Assembly: GCA_014055465.1 (NCBI GenBank)
Contig: WIAF01000006.1
Coordinates: 62,001-126,000 of the forward strand
Origin: Nitrospira sp. CR1.1
GTDB taxonomy: Bacteria > Nitrospirota > Nitrospiria > Nitrospirales > Nitrospiraceae
Reading direction: 5' to 3'
Length of the DNA stretch: 64,000 nt
This document shows positions 63,301-64,000 of this stretch, piece by piece (the first letter of the stretch is position 1; each line of letters starts with the position of its first letter). Under the pieces are notes generated by a model, which was not told the DNA's origin, ran no database searches, and saw nothing but the letters and a program-made list of their open reading frames with translations. Both the position numbers and the translations under genes were made by a program.

Positions 63301-63521
63301 TCGATACCGGGCAATTGCAGTTCGATCGGACGCGCCACCGACTCCGCCACGACCTCCGCACTGGCTCCCGGATAGTCGGCCTCGATCTGCACGACCGGCG
63401 GGGTGATTTCCGGAAATTGGGAGATGGGCAGGGCCTGCATGGCAACCAGCCCCACCACGATGATGACGATAGAGAGAACCGACGCAAAAATCGGGCGATC
63501 GATAAAAAAACTGAGGTTCAT
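60339..63521 (-). CDS. RND efflux permease (HAE1 type)
   Basis: A 1060-residue inner-membrane drug/proton antiporter. It begins MNLSFFIDRPIFASVLSIVI and has the family order: TM1, porter domain with VVQIEADYPGASAEVVAESV, GIVVDDAIVVVENVERH (helix 4), AFNAPSIRGLGATGGF, and the C-terminal repeat with GLAAKNAILIVEFA. This is the AcrB-like HAE1 group that handles hydrophobic and amphiphilic compounds. It overlaps the membrane-fusion gene (stop/start at 63518-63521). Specificity unknown. Confidence 0.94.
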   Translation of the reverse strand: MNLSFFIDRPIFASVLSIVIIVVGLVAMQALPISQFPEITPPVVQIEADYPGASAEVVAESVARPIELQLPGIDNLLYFDSTSTNDGHMSIRLTFQIGTNVDIAQVQAQNRQKLAEPQLPPEVVRQGITVKKMSPDLLAVMVMQSDDPQQDAFFLSNFVTLRILDNIKRLPGVGDALVFGQQNYSMRLILDPVRMAQLSLTPTDIANVVREQNRDFPAGTIGREPMPVATELTLPLITDGRMSDVREFEEMIVRALPNGSMVRLKDVARVELGAQSYVLEGRYNRKPTALLLTFLSPGANALDTVKRVRAEMERMKRVFPPGVTYDIPYDTTRFVEVSIHEVIATLRDAMILVLLVVYLFLQSWRATLIPALAVPVSLIGTFAGMAALGFSINTLTLFGLVLAIGIVVDDAIVVVENVERHMAGGLSPRDAAKRAMSEVAGPVIAIVLILCAVFVPVGFLGGITGQLYKQFAITIAVSVTISGFVALTLSPALCALILKPGHESHRGLFGLFNRAFDRIQGRYTNGVGLMLKHGLLSMVLFGLLLVIAAGLFRSIPMAFLPDEDQGYFITVVQLPDGASKKRTDAVLDQVEQYYHTLPAIYGTQVLSGQNFVFNTRGTNTATMFTPLKPWDERKREQDHAKSIIGGAFREFAKIPGALVLAFNAPSIRGLGATGGFSMQLQDPTGGDFKKFGAVAQEFVARARQDPAIGSVSTSFRVSAPRVQAKINRERAKALGVPISEVFDTLQAYFGNLYVNDFVKFGRVYRVQTEAEPQYRARPSDISKIYVRATNGQGVSMIPLDTVVTTTYSSGPDPVTHFNGFNTALVLGSAAPGYSSGQALDALERAAQDVLLPQGFDIDWSGISYQERKAGTQSMVAFGFGLLMVFLLLAAQYESWSVPFAVILAVPFGVFGALVAVWLSGMANDIYFQIGLVTLIGLAAKNAILIVEFANQRYAHGLSLKDAAIEAAQLRFRPILMTSMAFILGVVPLLLASGAGAASRHSIGIGVFGGMLAATFLAVFFVPLFFVLVRSFVRPAARPVPADGAEAIRAGSTPTSREGGQ

Positions 63522-64000
63522 TTCGGCCGGTCCGTCTCGGTGACGACACCGGAGGAACCGGCGGCGGTTGCGGCGGAGGAGACCAGCACAGTCTTGACCT
63601 GGGCTCCCGGTACAGCCCGTTGAAATCCGTCTACGATCACGCGTTCCCCGACGTGAAGCCCCTCCTCAATCAGCCATCGATCTCCTTGCCAATCCGAGGC
63701 TTTCACGTCGCGGACTTCGACCTTGTCGCCGGGACCGATCACATACACCACCGTGCCTTTCGCCCCCTGTTGCACCGCACGCTGCGGAACCAGAATGGCA
63801 TCGGGTTTCGACACGCCGTGAAACCGTACGGTCACGAACTGGCCCGGCAAGAGCAGACGATCCGGATTCGGGAAGACCACCCGCGCCTGCCTTGAGCCTG
63901 TTTCCGTTCGCAGGCTGATATCCGTGAAATCCAGCTTGCCCTCGTGAGAATAGGTCGTGCCGTCCACGAAGATAATGGTGCCGGTGAGGCTATAGACACC
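63518..64000 (-). CDS. RND efflux membrane fusion protein (5' end outside window)
   Basis: Only the C-terminal ~160 residues lie in the window. GKLDFTDISLRTETGSRQAR, FPNPDRLLLPGQFVTVRF and QRAVQQGAKGTVVYVIG are typical of the beta-barrel and membrane-proximal domains of HlyD/AcrA adaptors. It is coupled by overlap to the permease gene, with the usual order MFP-permease-OMF. Confidence 0.92.
   Translation of the reverse strand, partial: GVYSLTGTIIFVDGTTYSHEGKLDFTDISLRTETGSRQARVVFPNPDRLLLPGQFVTVRFHGVSKPDAILVPQRAVQQGAKGTVVYVIGPGDKVEVRDVKASDWQGDRWLIEEGLHVGERVIVDGFQRAVPGAQVKTVLVSSAATAAGSSGVVTETDRPK

Noticed and set aside
61605-63623. 672-residue open frame on the plus strand
   Set aside because: It is antisense to the RND permease, with Arg/His/Gln-rich low-complexity product.

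Overview
The window reads as a stretch of a Nitrospira-like genome (phylum Nitrospirota). This is an inference, not a database result. It rests on moderately high GC in the core genes, dense codirectional housekeeping operons, a heme operon combining an HemX/CcsA-like protein, hemA, hemC, a cobA-hemD fusion and hemB, a free-standing CcmI/CycH C-terminal domain protein, and two tandem bifunctional-nuclease genes.

Layout. 1-21974 is almost entirely minus strand. It holds a lipoprotein with a PgaB-like domain (cut by the window edge), ndk, mtnA, a sugar aminotransferase and glycosyltransferase pair, comEC, glmM-folP, ftsH, hpt-tilS, ribF, and the tetrapyrrole cluster hemB, CBS protein, cobA-hemD, hemC, hemA, HemX-like. 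From 22 to 36.7 kb the plus strand dominates: RsmI-like methylase, YggX-like protein, two BFN nucleases, rplM-rpsI, argC-argJ, rpsB-tsf-pyrH-frr, alr and a DUF4403 protein. TusA-like, secreted and tRNA-Leu genes lie on the other strand. 35-42.98 kb carries small redox and cofactor genes: a thiamine-binding protein, precorrin-2 dehydrogenase, Rieske protein, HNH nuclease, AIG2-like protein, thioredoxin-like ferredoxin, MoaB, CBS protein, zinc-type dehydrogenase and PhzF.

39.2-45.3 kb is studded with about eight copies of a ~120 bp palindromic element, many placed directly at gene ends. In two copies the arm sequences have changed on both sides in step. 43.4-49.3 kb holds three radical-SAM proteins; two are long paralogues with a B12-binding-like N-terminus and an unusual CX4CX2C cluster motif.

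49.3-57.9 kb is an accessory islet. It has a three-gene toxin-antitoxin-type cassette between ~100 bp direct repeats, a two-gene operon whose second product has a HEPN-type RNase motif and a winged-helix-like tail, an AT-rich membrane protein, the two broken ends of a REP-associated tyrosine transposase, and two decayed copies of one membrane-protein gene. One copy is joined to a truncated NAD(P)-binding epimerase remnant.

57.9-64 kb is again ordinary: a secreted metallo-hydrolase, then an RND efflux operon (membrane fusion protein cut by the window edge, HAE1-type permease, NodT-type outer membrane factor).

The best candidates for something undescribed are the HEPN-containing gene pair (50840-52164), the three-gene cassette (49450-50083) and the large palindromic repeat family. 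No rRNA or CRISPR array was seen.
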